Positions 1-8,329 are shown, counted from the stretch's first letter. The stretch: DNA of 64,000 bases from Streptomyces cellostaticus (GCF_001513965.1 NZ_KQ948027.1:190992-254991); one strand, 5' to 3'. Numbers and translations: made by a program. Notes: generated from the letters alone by a model not told the origin.

Positions 1-737
1 CCGTGTCCGCCCGGTGCCGCTCCGCCACCGCCGGGCACTCCCGGCTCCGCCGGAATCGCCCCCGTGTCCGGTTCGGCCATGAGGGTCTCGCTGGACTGCA
101 GCAGGACCGTCCCGGCGCCCACGAACTCGAACTGATGCTCCTCGCCGGAGACCCCGCCGAGGCCCGTCATTGCACGTAGACCGCCCATGACACCCGTCAG
201 GTACCCGTGGTCGTAGTGATGACAGGGTGACGGGCAGTCGGCCCACCCCACCAGTGCCTGCGGGTCCACCCGGATCGGAGGTTCCATGAACACCACCGGA
301 CCGTTAGATGCAGCCACAAACTTTCCGGTTCCGATAAGGGTCAGAAAACCCGGCACGATCGACTGCTTGAGCGCGAGACTTGGCTGAAAAGCAAGCAGAT
401 TGCCCGCGCGAATGGTCAAGTTCCCGTCGTCCAGGTCGTAGGAGTTGACGTCGAAGGCCCGGTCGGCCAGCAGCATCTTGCCCGAGCCCTCCGCCACGAC
501 CCAGTCGCTCGCGTGCAGAGGCGAATGGAACGACGTACGGACAAGTCGGTCGAGTCGCCCGTGTCCGATGCCGTTGAACTCGATCGCCCCGTAGTAGGCG
601 ATCATCTTCCCCTTCTGCAGGAACCACTGCCCGCTCTTGAGCTCGACGCAGAACGTGTACTTGTTCACGTTGTCGTCGGCGGGCAGCGTCATCGGGTCGT
701 ACACCACCGGGCCGCCGGGGGTTCCGTACGCGCTCAC
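1..737 (-). CDS. AIM24 family protein, C-terminus beyond the window
   Basis: Third gene of a tandem AIM24 trio, read right to left and open to the window edge, so incomplete at its 3' end. I place the start at GTG 737, whose bases form a GTGA overlap with the stop of the preceding gene. The start gives a protein beginning VSAYGTPGGPVVYDPMTLPA, and the body has the glycine- and beta-strand-rich look of the family (for example a YYGAIEFNGIG stretch). AIM24 domains are beta-prism proteins; the bacterial members have no firmly assigned reaction. It is longer and more diverged than its two upstream paralogues. Function within the trio is unknown. Confidence 0.75.
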   Translation of the reverse strand, partial: MSAYGTPGGPVVYDPMTLPADDNVNKYTFCVELKSGQWFLQKGKMIAYYGAIEFNGIGHGRLDRLVRTSFHSPLHASDWVVAEGSGKMLLADRAFDVNSYDLDDGNLTIRAGNLLAFQPSLALKQSIVPGFLTLIGTGKFVAASNGPVVFMEPPIRVDPQALVGWADCPSPCHHYDHGYLTGVMGGLRAMTGLGGVSGEEHQFEFVGAGTVLLQSSETLMAEPDTGAIPAEPGVPGGGGAAPGGH

Positions 738-1384
738 AGCTTCTCCTCCGAGGCCTGGACGTACACCGTGCCGCTGCCGCTGAGCTCCAGCTGGAACGCC
801 TCGCCGGAGCCGCGGCCCACCATGTCGCGCCAGCCGAGCGCGCTGGACAGCTTGTTGCGGACCTCGCCGTGGTGGGCGACGTACGCCTGCGGGTCCACAT
901 GGACCGGGCGCTGCGGTGTGATCGGGATCTCGAAGACGCCGCCGTGCGCCATCACGGCCACGGCCCCCTGTCCCTGGAGGGTGGTGGTGAACAGTCCCTG
1001 CCCGGTGACCTGCCCCCGCACCAGGCCCATGACGCCGCCCTGCGAGCCCATGAACATCGTGCCCTGCCGCAGGGTGCCCTCGAAGGCGAGCAGCCGGTCG
1101 GCCTCGACGTACAGGGTGTCGCCGGAGAGGTGGATGACGTGCACGTGGTGGCCGCCGTGTCCGAAGAAGACGGTGCCGCTGCCCTCGACGGTCATCAGCG
1201 GGGTCGCCTCGCCGGCCACCCGCCGCCCGAGCATGGACATCAGGCCGCCCTGGCCGCCCTGGAGGCTGGGCGTGAAGGACACGTCCCCGTTGTAGGCGAG
1301 CATCGCCCCGCGCTGGCTGAACAGCCGCTGCCCGGGCAGCACGGTCGCCTCGACCATCTTGGAGTTGATCTCCCGGAAGCTCAT
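734..1384 (-). CDS. AIM24 family protein
   Basis: A 216-residue AIM24-domain protein starting MSFREINSKMVEATVLPGQR at ATG 1384. That start is preferred over the longer reading because it abuts the upstream paralogue, whose stop is at 1386-1388. The sequence is full of short glycine-separated beta strands (GQGAVAVMAHGG, GSGTVYVQA), typical of the beta-prism fold. It overlaps the next gene by four bases (GTGA), so the three genes are almost certainly one translationally coupled operon. There is no signal peptide or membrane segment. Molecular role unknown; AIM24 was named after a yeast mitochondrial protein, and the bacterial function is not established. Confidence 0.82.
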   Translation of the reverse strand: MSFREINSKMVEATVLPGQRLFSQRGAMLAYNGDVSFTPSLQGGQGGLMSMLGRRVAGEATPLMTVEGSGTVFFGHGGHHVHVIHLSGDTLYVEADRLLAFEGTLRQGTMFMGSQGGVMGLVRGQVTGQGLFTTTLQGQGAVAVMAHGGVFEIPITPQRPVHVDPQAYVAHHGEVRNKLSSALGWRDMVGRGSGEAFQLELSGSGTVYVQASEEKL

Positions 1385-1385
1385 C

Positions 1386-2018
1386 TCACAGGTCCCCCGC
1401 GATCGTGTTCCGCTCGCTCGGCTGCACATAGACCAGCCCGTCGCCCTCGAAGCGGATCTGGAAGGCCTCGCCGCCGCCCTCCCCGAAGAACGTGCGGAAC
1501 GTCACACCGGACTGGAAGGACTGCCGTACGTTTCCCTGGTGGGCGATGTACGCGCCCGGGTCGACGATCAGCGGGTACTGCGGGCTGACCCGGAGCACCA
1601 CGGCCGGGCCGTCCGACATGATGGCGGCCTGCCCGTGCCCCTCGACGGTCGTGGTGAACAGTCCGTTGCCCTGCGAGGCGCCGCGCAGCCCCGTGAACGT
1701 CGTGCCCGTCCTCAGCCCCGCGTCGGTCGCGAGGAGATTGCTCGACTCCACGAAGAGCTTGTCCCCCTGGAGCTGCACGAGATTGATCTCCGAGGCGCGG
1801 TCCGCGAACCAGCAGGTCCCCTGCCCTCTCACCTCCATCACCGTCATCTGCTCGCCGGTGAGCCGCCGGGTCACCATCCCGCGCAGCCCCTCGCCGCCAC
1901 CACTCAGCTTCTTGAAGGCCATCTGCCCGTCGTACGCGACCATCGAGCCGTTCTTCGCCTTCACGGCGTCCCCGGTCATGTCGACGGCGAGCACCTTGCT
2001 CCCTTGGAGTCGGAACAT
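1386..2018 (-). CDS. AIM24 family protein, first gene of the trio
   Basis: A 210-residue AIM24-domain protein starting MFRLQGSKVLAVDMTGDAVK. Residues such as FTTTVEGHGQAAIMSDGP parallel FTTTLQGQGAVAVMAHGG in the downstream paralogue, so the genes arose by tandem duplication. ATG 2018 is chosen; GTG 2024 two codons upstream is equally possible, and no clear ribosome binding site separates them. The operon promoter should lie in the 188-bp space shared with the divergent DUF3817 gene at 2207. Cytoplasmic by appearance; function unknown. Confidence 0.82.
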   Translation of the reverse strand: MFRLQGSKVLAVDMTGDAVKAKNGSMVAYDGQMAFKKLSGGGEGLRGMVTRRLTGEQMTVMEVRGQGTCWFADRASEINLVQLQGDKLFVESSNLLATDAGLRTGTTFTGLRGASQGNGLFTTTVEGHGQAAIMSDGPAVVLRVSPQYPLIVDPGAYIAHQGNVRQSFQSGVTFRTFFGEGGGEAFQIRFEGDGLVYVQPSERNTIAGDL

Positions 2019-2206
2019 CGCCACGCAGCGAAAGTAGCGGCGACGCGGGTGGACGGAACAGGCCCCACGGGTGGAGAGCGACCCTGAGCGGACCCCTACG
2101 GGCGCCGTTTGCCACAATGGGCAACGCTTGTGCTTCCGTTCACAAAGCGGATCACCGGCGATCACGAAGCGACCGCGCCCTCAGCGACTCCCACCGAAGG
2201 TGACCC

Positions 2207-2557
2207 GTGGACCTCAAGACAGCATCCGCCATCCGCCGCCTCCGTCTGATCTCCGTGCCGGAGGGCATCTCCTGGATCATTCTGGCGACCTGCACGATCA
2301 TCAAGTACACGGTCGCCTCGGGCTTCGACGTCGCTCCGGTGCTGGGCCCGATCCACGGCGTGCTGTTCATCCTCTACGTGATCTTCTGGGCGGACGCCTG
2401 GAACCGCACCAAGTGGGCCAAGGGCAAGGCCGCCCTCTACTTCTCCTACTCGATCATTCCCGGCGGCGGCTTCATCATCGAGCGCACGCTGCGCCGCGAG
2501 GCCGAGGACGCCGTCATCGCGGCCCGCGCCCGCAAGGAAGGGGTCGTGAACGCATGA
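2207..2557 (+). CDS. DUF3817 integral membrane protein
   Basis: A 116-residue small membrane protein of the DUF3817 family (YdzA-like). It has hydrophobic segments near residues 17-37, 43-62 and 75-92, and a basic, charged C-terminal tail (ERTLRREAEDAV). The WADAWNRTKWAKGKA loop and the PGGGFIIERTL end match the second DUF3817 gene of this window at 7986 (FDLGSKAKWPVGK, PTAAFFVERKV), so they are paralogues. Start GTG 2207 follows GAAGG. It overlaps the thiamine-binding gene by four bases (ATGA), indicating coupled translation. No biochemical function is known for the family. Confidence 0.82.
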   Translation: MDLKTASAIRRLRLISVPEGISWIILATCTIIKYTVASGFDVAPVLGPIHGVLFILYVIFWADAWNRTKWAKGKAALYFSYSIIPGGGFIIERTLRREAEDAVIAARARKEGVVNA

Positions 2558-2847
2558 TCGTCGCCTTCTCCGTGACGCCCCTGGGCGTCGGCGAGGACGT
2601 GGGGGAGTACGTCGCCGACGCCGTCCGGGTCGTCCGCGAGTCGGGCCTGCCTCACCGCACCGACGCCATGTTCACCTCCGTCGAGGGGGAGTGGGACGAG
2701 GTCATGGACGTCGTCAAGCGCGCCGTCGCCGTCGTCGAGGAGCGTGCTCCGCGCGTGTCCCTCGTCCTCAAGGCCGACATCCGGCCCGGCGTGAGCGACG
2801 GGCTCACCTCCAAGGTCGAGACCGTCGAGCGGCACCTGGCGCCGTAG
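2554..2847 (+). CDS. MTH1187 family thiamine-binding protein
   Basis: A 97-residue protein of the MTH1187/YkoF-like (UPF0045) family, a ferredoxin-like fold that in characterised members binds thiamine-type ligands. Recognisable features are the N-terminal strand MIVAFSVTPLGVGEDVGEYV, the central FTSVEGEWDEVMDVV and a VSLVLKADIRPG strand. Length is typical of the family. Start ATG 2554 overlaps the stop of the DUF3817 gene. A hairpin at 2867-2893 follows and should end the two-gene operon. Ligand binding is inferred from family membership only. Confidence 0.85.
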   Translation: MIVAFSVTPLGVGEDVGEYVADAVRVVRESGLPHRTDAMFTSVEGEWDEVMDVVKRAVAVVEERAPRVSLVLKADIRPGVSDGLTSKVETVERHLAP

Positions 2848-2866
2848 CGCCGGCCACCTCGCGGTG

Positions 2867-2893
2867 AACCCCGGTCCTGAAGGGCCGGGGTTT
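2867..2893 (+). terminator. Intrinsic-type terminator after the DUF3817/thiamine-binding operon
   Basis: AACCCCGG and CCGGGGTT arms pair around a ten-base loop and run into TTTCC. It sits 19 bases after the stop codon and before the TetR-type operators of the next operon. Confidence 0.7.
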
Positions 2894-2906
2894 CCTCAAG
2901 CCCTTT

Positions 2907-2926
2907 CTTTGAGCGGTCGCTCAAAG
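2907..2926. promoter_or_regulatory. Perfect palindrome, probable TetR operator O1
   Basis: CTTTGAGCG-GT-CGCTCAAAG is a perfect 9-2-9 inverted repeat upstream of the SRPBCC-DUF4166-TetR operon. It is probably the autoregulatory site of the TetR protein encoded by the operon's last gene. A weak TTGAGC/TGTACT hexamer pair (2909 and 2930) overlaps or follows it, so binding could block the promoter. Confidence 0.7.
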
Positions 2927-2949
2927 AGATGTACTTTCCCTCGCAGACA

Positions 2950-2969
2950 GTTTGAGCCGTCGCTCAAAC
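2950..2969. promoter_or_regulatory. Second copy of the TetR-type operator, O2
   Basis: GTTTGAGCC-GT-CGCTCAAAC repeats the O1 palindrome with one mismatched pair. The two centres are 43 bp apart, about four helical turns, which favours two dimers on the same DNA face. It lies 24 bp before the ATG at 2993. Confidence 0.68.
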
Positions 2970-2992
2970 GCCACTCTGACGTGGGGGAAACC

Positions 2993-3745
2993 ATGGGTCT
3001 CTACATAGAGACACATATCCGCGCCGACCTGGACGACATCTGGGCGCGCACCCAGGACCCCTCCCAGCACCAGCGCTGGGACCTGCGGTTCACCGAGATC
3101 GACTACCTCCCGCGCGCGGAGGGCGAGACGCAGCGCTTCCGGTACGCCGCGCGCGTGCTGCCGTTCCTCACCGTTTCCGGCACCGGAGTCGCCGCGGGCG
3201 AGAAGGAGCGCCCCGACGGCACCCGCACCTCCGCCCTGCGCTTCGCCTCCCCGCACCCGCTCTCCCTGCTCGCCGAGGGCAGCGGCTACTGGCGCTACGT
3301 GCCCGACGCGCACGGCGTCCGCTTCCTCACCGGCTACGACTACCGTCCCCGCTGGGGCGCCTTCGGCGCGGTCGCCGACCGGCTGGTGTTCCGGCCGCTG
3401 ATGGGCTGGGCGACCGCCTGGTCCTTCGACCGGCTGCGGCTGTGGCTGGAGCGGGGCATCACCCCCGAGCGGTCCCTGGCCAACTGGCTGGCCGAACTGG
3501 CGGTCCGCGCGCTGGTGCTCGCCGTGTGCTGCACGGGTCTGGGGCTGGAGTCCGTCATCCGCGTCTTCGGCCGGTTCGCGGCCACCGTGGCCTACCTGTG
3601 CCCGCTGCTGCTGATGGTCGCGATGTCGCTCGCCCTCCTCAAGGCCCCGCTCGCCTGCACCCCGGCCGCCCGCCGCTGCCTGCGCGCCCCGCTCACCCAG
3701 GTGCGCACACCCCGTGTCCTGCGCACCCTGGAGAAGCACCCGTGA
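2993..3745 (+). CDS. SRPBCC-like protein with C-terminal membrane segments
   Basis: A 250-residue protein, start ATG 2993 after GGGGGAAA; the longer upstream reading would run through both operators. The N-terminal part (MGLYIETHIRADLDDIWART, then HQRWDLRFTEIDYLPR) resembles START/SRPBCC ligand-binding domains of the polyketide cyclase/AHSA1 type. The C-terminal third has two hydrophobic stretches, roughly residues 168-186 and 197-216, so the cavity domain is probably membrane-tethered. The stop overlaps the start of the DUF4166 gene (GTGA). The ligand is unknown; the regulator suggests inducible expression by a small molecule or lipid. Confidence 0.72.
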   Translation: MGLYIETHIRADLDDIWARTQDPSQHQRWDLRFTEIDYLPRAEGETQRFRYAARVLPFLTVSGTGVAAGEKERPDGTRTSALRFASPHPLSLLAEGSGYWRYVPDAHGVRFLTGYDYRPRWGAFGAVADRLVFRPLMGWATAWSFDRLRLWLERGITPERSLANWLAELAVRALVLAVCCTGLGLESVIRVFGRFAATVAYLCPLLLMVAMSLALLKAPLACTPAARRCLRAPLTQVRTPRVLRTLEKHP

Positions 3746-4431
3746 CCGCCACGCCCTCGATGTTCCGCACCGTGATGGGCGACGCCTTCGACCGCCTCCA
3801 CCCCCAGCTCCAGCGCCGGTTCTCGGTGGGCCTGGCGAGCGGGGAGGCCTGCACCGGCCGGGGCGTCATGCACCGGATCTGGCACGGCCCGGCGTTCGTG
3901 AAGCCGTTCCTGGCCCTCGGCGCCGCCCGCAACATCCTCGTTCCACAGGCCGGCCGCGACATCCCCTTCGTCATCGAGAACGTGCCGTACGCCGACACCT
4001 ACGGCCGTGAGACGGTGACCTTCGTGCGCACCTTCGACCTGCCCGGCCGGCCCCGCCGCTTCGACGCCCAGATGGTGCTCAGCCCCAAGGGCGACCGCAT
4101 CCTCGACTACCTGGGCACCCACCAGCACCTCGCCAGCGAGCTCCACTTCGGCGCCGAGCCCGACGGCTCGCTGCTGATCCGCTCCGGTGAGCACCGCTTC
4201 CGGGAGGGCCCGGTGGACGTCCGCGTACCCGCACTCATCGGTGCCACGGCCGAGGTGCGCGAGTCCTACGACGACACGGCCGGCCGCTTCCGCATCCGGG
4301 TGAGCGTGGTGAACCGCTACGTCGGGCCGCTCTTCGGCTACGAGGGCTCCTTCACGGCGTCGTACAGGAACATCCGCTCCTGCGGGGTACGGCCCGGACT
4401 GCGCCCGGTGCGGGAGGAGGCGCGCGCATGA
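3742..4431 (+). CDS. DUF4166 domain protein
   Basis: A 229-residue protein starting GTG 3742, overlapping the previous stop. The opening MFRTVMGDAFDRLHPQLQRR and the following MHRIWHG and VPYADTYGRETVTFVR segments are characteristic of DUF4166, often found as a stand-alone protein or fused to saccharopine-dehydrogenase or epimerase domains. The end (RNIRSCGVRPGLRPVREEAR) has no further domain. It is the middle gene of a three-gene coupled operon, so it should act with the SRPBCC protein under the same TetR control. No reaction is known. Confidence 0.75.
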   Translation: MTATPSMFRTVMGDAFDRLHPQLQRRFSVGLASGEACTGRGVMHRIWHGPAFVKPFLALGAARNILVPQAGRDIPFVIENVPYADTYGRETVTFVRTFDLPGRPRRFDAQMVLSPKGDRILDYLGTHQHLASELHFGAEPDGSLLIRSGEHRFREGPVDVRVPALIGATAEVRESYDDTAGRFRIRVSVVNRYVGPLFGYEGSFTASYRNIRSCGVRPGLRPVREEARA

Positions 4432-5075
4432 GCGCGGAGACGGCGAAGTCCCTGGAGACGAAGAACAAACTCCTCGAGGGCGCCCTGCGCACGCTCACCG
4501 AGCAGGGCATCGCCAAGACATCGGCCCGTACGGTCGCGTCGGCGGCCGGGGTCAACCAGGCGCTGGTCTTCTACCACTTCGGATCTGTGGACGAGCTGCT
4601 CGCGGCCGCCTGCCGCTACGGCGCCGAGCAGGCCGTGGCCAGGTACCGCACCCGGCTCGCCGCCGTCGGCTGCCTCTCCGAACTCCTCGCCGTCGGCCGC
4701 GAGATCCACGAGCAGGAACGGGCCGGCGGCCATGTGGCCCTGCTCGGCCAGCTCCTGGCCGGCGCCCAGACCCATGCCGCGCTGGGCCCGGCCACGGCCG
4801 CCGGGCTCGACCTGTGGATCGCCGAGATCGAGCAGGTGCTGCGCCGGGTCCTCGCGGCGACCCCTTTAGCCGAGTTCGCCGACCCGGCCGGACTCGCCCG
4901 CGCCGTCGCCGTCTCCTTCGTCGGCATCGAGCTGTACGAGGGTGTCGACGAAACCGGCGCCCACGCGGCCCTGGACGCCCTCGAACACCTCGGCGCGCTG
5001 GTCGCGGCCCTGGAGGAACTGGGCCCGGTCGCCCAGCGAGCGGTCCGCCACCACTTGCGCAGGCGCTCCGCTTGA
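4428..5075 (+). CDS. TetR family regulator, likely autoregulator of the operon
   Basis: A 215-residue TetR protein. The helix-turn-helix is at about residues 29-50 (IAKTSARTVASAAGVNQALVF, then YHFGSVDELLAA). The remaining alpha-helical part should be the ligand-binding and dimerisation domain. Start ATG 4428 follows GGGAGGAGG and overlaps the DUF4166 stop by ATGA. Being last in the operon behind two copies of a TTTGAGCG/CGCTCAAA palindrome suggests it represses its own operon. It could alternatively act on a remote target. Confidence 0.87.
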   Translation: MSAETAKSLETKNKLLEGALRTLTEQGIAKTSARTVASAAGVNQALVFYHFGSVDELLAAACRYGAEQAVARYRTRLAAVGCLSELLAVGREIHEQERAGGHVALLGQLLAGAQTHAALGPATAAGLDLWIAEIEQVLRRVLAATPLAEFADPAGLARAVAVSFVGIELYEGVDETGAHAALDALEHLGALVAALEELGPVAQRAVRHHLRRRSA

Positions 5076-5094
5076 AGCAGTTCCCCGCGCCCGT

Positions 5095-6075
5095 TCAGGG
5101 CGCTGCCGCCAATGCCATCCCCAGCGGTGTCCGTTCGTACAGCACCTGGTGTCCGTAGCGTCGTGCGGTCAGCAGGCCCGCGTCCCGCAGGACCGTCAGG
5201 TGCGCCGACACCGACGAGGGGGCGAGCCGCAGGCGGTGGGCCAGGGCGGTGGTGGTCGCGGGTTCCCCGAGTGCGGCCAGTACGGCGGCGCGGTTGGGAC
5301 CGAGCAGCCGTACGAGCGCCTGCGGGGTCCGCTCGGCGGGCTCGGCCCACAGCCCGGCGATGCCCCGGGCGGGGTAGACGACCGTGGGCTGCCACGGGGG
5401 CTCGAAGCCCGTGATCACGTCGGGCCAGGAGAACACGCTCGGCATCAGCACCAGGCCCTGGCCACCGAGGTCGCGCGCGTACTCGCTCTGTCGCGCGAGC
5501 GTCAGCGTGCGGCCGGTCCAGGACAGCCGCGCGTCGAGTTCCGGCAGCAGGGTGCCGAGTCCCACCTCGGCCAGCCGCCGCGAGTGGAAGGCCACATCCG
5601 CCTCCAGCAGCGCCCGCAGCCGCGGCCACTCCGGCTCGACCAGCACCTGCCAGGCCTCCTGCATCGCGTCCGCCAGCTCCCGCACCATCCGCGCCGGATC
5701 CGCGAGCCAGGCCCGGCCGTACGCCGACTCCAGGGCGCCCGGGGTGCAGGCGAGCGAGCGGGCGGTGTCGTCCCGGGCCGCATCGGGATCGGCCCCGCGT
5801 ACGGCCGCGATCTCCTCCTCGAAGGTGGCCGCAGGACCGATCGGCGGCGGGCCGAGCCAGTCGGGGGAGTGCCCCCGCCGGGGCATCAGCAGCCACAGCG
5901 GCGTCAGGTCCAGCCCCGCCGCGGCCGTACGGATCCGGCGCAGCCAGGGCACGTGATAGCCGTGCCGGTCGGGCCGCTTCAGCGTACGCACCGCCTCCTG
6001 CGTCTCCCACAGCGGCGACACGGCGAACCGGCAGCGCAGGAAGTCGTCCTCACCGAAGCGGAGACGTGAGACCAC
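5095..6075 (-). CDS. ArsR-type winged helix regulator (DUF5937-like)
   Basis: A 326-residue regulator. The N-terminal part (SRLRFGEDDFLRCRFAVSPLWE) is the DUF5937-like sensor region found in Streptomyces ArsR-type proteins. The C-terminal 80 residues carry a winged helix (ALVRLLGPNRAAVLAALGEP, HRLRLAPSSVSAHLTVLRDA, and a wing with RYGHQVLYERT). I choose GTG 6075 because AGGGG lies six bases upstream; ATG 6123 in the same frame would add 16 residues over the operator. It is divergent from an MFS exporter gene, and a dyad at 6123-6138 lies between them, so it probably represses that exporter. Confidence 0.83.
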   Translation of the reverse strand: MVSRLRFGEDDFLRCRFAVSPLWETQEAVRTLKRPDRHGYHVPWLRRIRTAAAGLDLTPLWLLMPRRGHSPDWLGPPPIGPAATFEEEIAAVRGADPDAARDDTARSLACTPGALESAYGRAWLADPARMVRELADAMQEAWQVLVEPEWPRLRALLEADVAFHSRRLAEVGLGTLLPELDARLSWTGRTLTLARQSEYARDLGGQGLVLMPSVFSWPDVITGFEPPWQPTVVYPARGIAGLWAEPAERTPQALVRLLGPNRAAVLAALGEPATTTALAHRLRLAPSSVSAHLTVLRDAGLLTARRYGHQVLYERTPLGMALAAAP

Positions 6076-6122
6076 GGCGATCCCCTCGGCCGGGACGGAG
6101 GAGGTCCATCGAACCTGGAACA

Positions 6123-6138
6123 TTCGGCCTGAGCCGAA
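6123..6138. promoter_or_regulatory. Dyad TTCGGC-CTGA-GCCGAA between ArsR-type regulator and MFS gene
   Basis: A perfect 6-4-6 inverted repeat lies 48 bp before the chosen regulator start and 42 bp before the exporter ATG. Its size and position suit an ArsR-family dimer repressing both divergent promoters. Confidence 0.65.
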
Positions 6139-6179
6139 ACTCTACGCCGCCCGGCGCCGGTGCGGGCACGCTGCCCGCC

Positions 6180-7421
6180 ATGTCCGCATCGTCTGAGGTC
6201 ACGGCGCCCGCGCGCGCCGGATACGGCCGCGTCCTCGCCATACCCGAGTTCCGGGCCGTCTTCGCCGCCCACATTCTGTCCATGCTCGGCCTGATCGTCA
6301 GTGAGATCGCGCTGTCCGTCCTCGTCTACGACCTCACCCGCTCGCCCCTGATGAGCGCCCTCACCTTCGCACTCGGTTTCCTGCCCTACGCCGTCGGCGG
6401 CACCCTGCTCGCCTCGGTCGCCGACCGCTTCCCGGCCCGGCGGGTGCTGGTGACCTGCGACCTGGTGTGTGCGGGGTGCGTGGCGCTGATGGTGGCCCCG
6501 GGCACGGACATCGGCGTCCTGCTCGCGTTGCGCTGCTGCCTCGCCGTCGTCGCGCCGGTGTTCTCCGGCACGCGTATGGCGACCCTCGCGGACGTCCTCG
6601 GCGACGGCGAGCCGTTCGTGCTGGGCCGCTCCCTGCTGCGGATCGTCGCGCAGAGCGCGCTGCTCGTCGGATACGGCCTCGGCGGTCTGCTCCTCACGGT
6701 CGTCAGCCCGCGGCACGCGCTGCTGATCACCGTCGCCACCTTCCTCACCTCGGCCACGCTGCTGCGCTTCGGCACCCGCCGCCGCCCCGCCCGCGGGGGG
6801 CAGGCGGGAGCCCCCCTCCCCGGTGCCCGCCGCCTGCTCGCCGACCGGCGCATCCGGGTCCTGCTCCTCCTCTTCTGGATGCCCGCGATGTTCTCCGTGG
6901 TCCCCGAGGCGCTGGCCGCGCCCTACGCCGACACGCTCGGCGCCGGATCCACCGGCCTGGGGCTGCTGATGTGCGCACTGCCCGTCGGCACGGTGGCCGG
7001 CGAGCTGTACGCCGGGGCGCGGCTCGGCCCCGGGACCCGGGAGCGGATCGCGCTGCCGCTGCTCTGCCTGACCCTGCTGCCCTACCTCGGCTACGCGCTC
7101 CACCCCGGCCTCGCGCTCTCCCTGCTGCTCCTGCTGCTGTCCGGGGCGGGATCGGCGTACACCCTGGGCCTGGACCAGTGGTTCGTCCGGGCTGTACCCG
7201 AGGAACTGCGCGGGCGGGCCATGACCGTGCTCAGCGCGGGGCTGATGACGATCCAGGGCGTCGGGATGGCGCTGGCGGGGGTCGCGGCCCAGGTCATGGG
7301 GGTGCGGGCGGCCGTCGCGGGGGCCGGTGTACTCGGCGTCCTGTGCTGCGGCGGGCTCGCCCTGGCCTGCCGGGCGACCGAAACCCGAGACAGGGCTGAA
7401 CGGGATATGACCGGCGGGTAG
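6180..7421 (+). CDS. MFS transporter, probable exporter
   Basis: A 413-residue major facilitator protein with about twelve hydrophobic segments. I start at ATG 6180 (MSASSEVTAPARAGYGRVLA); the longer reading from 6066 would begin inside the regulator gene. The LASVADRFPARRVLVTCDLV segment, the loop between helices 2 and 3 with its conserved basic turn, is typical of MFS drug-efflux proteins. Divergent pairing with an ArsR-type regulator and a shared dyad suggests substrate-induced export. The substrate is unknown. The stop is 11 bp before the MarR gene. Confidence 0.82.
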   Translation: MSASSEVTAPARAGYGRVLAIPEFRAVFAAHILSMLGLIVSEIALSVLVYDLTRSPLMSALTFALGFLPYAVGGTLLASVADRFPARRVLVTCDLVCAGCVALMVAPGTDIGVLLALRCCLAVVAPVFSGTRMATLADVLGDGEPFVLGRSLLRIVAQSALLVGYGLGGLLLTVVSPRHALLITVATFLTSATLLRFGTRRRPARGGQAGAPLPGARRLLADRRIRVLLLLFWMPAMFSVVPEALAAPYADTLGAGSTGLGLLMCALPVGTVAGELYAGARLGPGTRERIALPLLCLTLLPYLGYALHPGLALSLLLLLLSGAGSAYTLGLDQWFVRAVPEELRGRAMTVLSAGLMTIQGVGMALAGVAAQVMGVRAAVAGAGVLGVLCCGGLALACRATETRDRAERDMTGG

Positions 7422-7432
7422 GGTCTGATGAC

Positions 7433-7942
7433 GTGCCGAAGCCTCTCAGCCTTCCCTTCGACCCCATCGCCCGTGCCGACGAGCTCTGGAAGCAGCGCTG
7501 GGGAAACGTGCCCTCGATGGCCGCGATCACCTCGATCATGCGGGCGCAGCAGATCCTGTTGGCCGAGGTCGACGCGGTGGTCAAGCCGTACGGCCTGACC
7601 TTCGCGCGCTACGAGGCGCTGGTGCTGCTCACCTTCTCCAAGGCCGGCGAGCTGCCGATGTCCAAGATCGGCGAGCGGCTGATGGTGCACCCCACGTCCG
7701 TGACGAACACCGTCGACCGGCTGGTGAAGTCCGGCCTGGTGGCCAAGCGCCCCAACCCCAACGACGGCCGCGGCACCCTCGCCGTCATCACCGACAAGGG
7801 CCGCGAGGTGGTCGACGCGGCCACCCGCGACCTGATGGCGATGGACTTCGGCCTCGGGGTCTACGACGCCGAGGAGTGCGCGGAGATCTTCGCGATGCTG
7901 CGCCCACTGCGGATCTCGGCACACGATTTCGACGAGGAGTGA
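7433..7942 (+). CDS. MarR family regulator
   Basis: A 169-residue MarR protein with helices MAAITSIMRAQQILLAEVDA and FARYEALVLLTFSK. The winged helix has recognition sequence IGERLMVHPTSVTNTVDRLV and wing RPNPNDGRGTLAVITDKG, all in the canonical order. Start GTG 7433 lies eight bases after TAGGGT (7419-7424), a leaderless-type Streptomyces -10 element overlapping the stop of the upstream MFS gene, so it may be transcribed independently. The neighbouring DUF3817 gene is 43 bp downstream in the same direction. Its ligand and targets are unknown. Confidence 0.87.
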   Translation: MPKPLSLPFDPIARADELWKQRWGNVPSMAAITSIMRAQQILLAEVDAVVKPYGLTFARYEALVLLTFSKAGELPMSKIGERLMVHPTSVTNTVDRLVKSGLVAKRPNPNDGRGTLAVITDKGREVVDAATRDLMAMDFGLGVYDAEECAEIFAMLRPLRISAHDFDEE

Positions 7943-7985
7943 CCCGGGGCAAGATCTCCCGGAACGGGTGGTTACGCTCGACGGC

Positions 7986-8324
7986 ATGAAGAAGAGCGTG
8001 CTGACCCGCTACCGCGTCATGGCCTACACCACCGGTGTGCTGCTGGTCCTGCTGACCCTGGGCGTGATCGCCAAGTACGGGATTCACCTCGACGGAGCGG
8101 ACAAGTTCACCACTTTCGTCGGTATTGCGCACGGCTGGCTGTACGTCGTCTACCTGGTCTTCGCCTTCGACCTGGGCTCCAAGGCGAAGTGGCCGGTCGG
8201 CAAGCAGTTGTGGGTGTTGCTCGCAGGAACGATTCCGACGGCTGCGTTCTTCGTCGAGCGCAAGGTCAGCCGGGAGCTGGAGGCCAGGGCCGCCGAGCGG
8301 GCCCCGGCCGTCGCCAAGGCATAG
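7986..8324 (+). CDS. DUF3817 integral membrane protein
   Basis: A 112-residue paralogue of the protein at 2207. It has three hydrophobic segments (about residues 13-31, 43-62 and 72-88) and the charged ending RKVSRELEARAAERAPAV. ATG 7986 is preferred to the in-frame GTG 7968. The -10-like hexamer TACGCT (7973-7978) is seven bases before the ATG, the arrangement of leaderless mRNAs, and it would fall inside the longer reading. Followed by a terminator hairpin at 8330. Function unknown. Confidence 0.82.
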   Translation: MKKSVLTRYRVMAYTTGVLLVLLTLGVIAKYGIHLDGADKFTTFVGIAHGWLYVVYLVFAFDLGSKAKWPVGKQLWVLLAGTIPTAAFFVERKVSRELEARAAERAPAVAKA

Positions 8325-8329
8325 GTTCC

